40,715 nt of DNA, from positions 1 through 40,715 of the IMG/VR virus record IMGVR_UViG_3300044799_000242; one strand, written 5' to 3'. Positions 40,602-40,715 of the stretch are shown piece by piece. The notes beneath the pieces were generated by a model, which did no database searches, was not told where the DNA came from, and worked only from the letters and a program-made list of their open reading frames with translations. Numbering within the stretch: position 1 is the first letter of the stretch; each line of letters opens with the position of its first letter. Position numbers and translations under genes: made by a program. Source of the stretch: a virus.

Positions 40602-40715
40602 ATGAACTCATTTCAGATTATTACACTCATTTTTTCAGGATTATTCCTGTTTAGTTCTATTATAAGTGTTTACGTTGCTTGTAAAGTTGCTTTAGTTAAG
40701 ATTGAGGTCGAAATA
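40602..40715 (+). CDS. Small membrane protein, 3' end missing
   Basis: ATG 40602 opens a frame that is still open at the window edge (38 codons). The first 30 residues are strongly hydrophobic (FQIITLIFSGLFLF, then IISVYVACKVA), followed by a charged start. Small single-span proteins in this place, after fibres, are often holins or spanin-like lysis proteins, but the visible part is not diagnostic. Confidence 0.5.
   Translation, partial: MNSFQIITLIFSGLFLFSSIISVYVACKVALVKIEVEI

Overview
The window is the left and central part of a tailed-phage (siphovirus-like) genome that most likely infects a member of the Bacteroidota. Three things point there: AT-rich sequence, promoter-like boxes of the TTG-N18/19-TAnnTTTG type with few Shine-Dalgarno sites, and small lipoproteins and secreted fibres with Bacteroidota-style leaders. 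Nearly everything is read from the + strand in tightly overlapping genes (many ATGA or TAATG junctions). Only one small gene, at 23124-23387, is on the minus strand. Both ends are cut: a pentapeptide-repeat gene is open at the left edge and a small membrane-protein gene at the right edge.

Layout. 1-3163: a run of small accessory genes, beginning with sixteen 15-bp repeats that encode pentapeptide repeats, plus several zinc-knuckle or unknown proteins. 3193-6795: promoter, small terminase, large terminase, portal. 6795-23102: a roughly 16-kb sugar-biosynthesis and glycosyltransferase module. It is spliced into the head-gene order and split by the MuF-like head protein and a lipoprotein (17122-18389). 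23124-23387: an excisionase-like DNA-binding protein on the minus strand, with a promoter that diverges from the capsid genes. 23462-28603: scaffold-like protein, decoration protein, major capsid protein, terminator, head-tail connectors, tail terminator, tail tube, terminator, and tail-assembly chaperones with a -1 frameshift site. 28600-40583: tape measure, distal tail protein, tail hub, BppU-like protein, a large multidomain adhesin, an S74-type fibre and a C-type-lectin-like secreted protein. Remnants of mobile endonucleases (GIY-YIG, NUMOD3, AP2) lie among them.

How the genes may work together. RfbF, RfbG and RfbH homologues would turn glucose-1-phosphate into CDP-4-keto-3,6-dideoxyglucose. 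A YerE-like thiamine-diphosphate enzyme could add a two-carbon branch. A ketopantoate-hydroxymethyltransferase (PanB) homologue, a short-chain dehydrogenase and an FkbM methyltransferase lie in the same run and could elaborate it. A second His-for-Lys PLP-fold enzyme suggests another deoxysugar. At least six glycosyltransferases (GT-B type, three GT-A type, GT11, GT10) could transfer the products. Because these genes sit inside the head operon, they are probably made late with virion proteins, which fits virion glycosylation or late host-surface modification. The destination of the glycan is not shown by the sequence. The tripeptide ASG is strikingly over-represented in the downstream virion proteins and absent from the sugar enzymes, which makes it a testable candidate acceptor motif.

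Other notable items are a promoter-driven, branched RNA candidate with competing helices (10940-11019), a textbook A AAA AAG slippery site (28367-28373), and a frameshifted NUMOD3 endonuclease.
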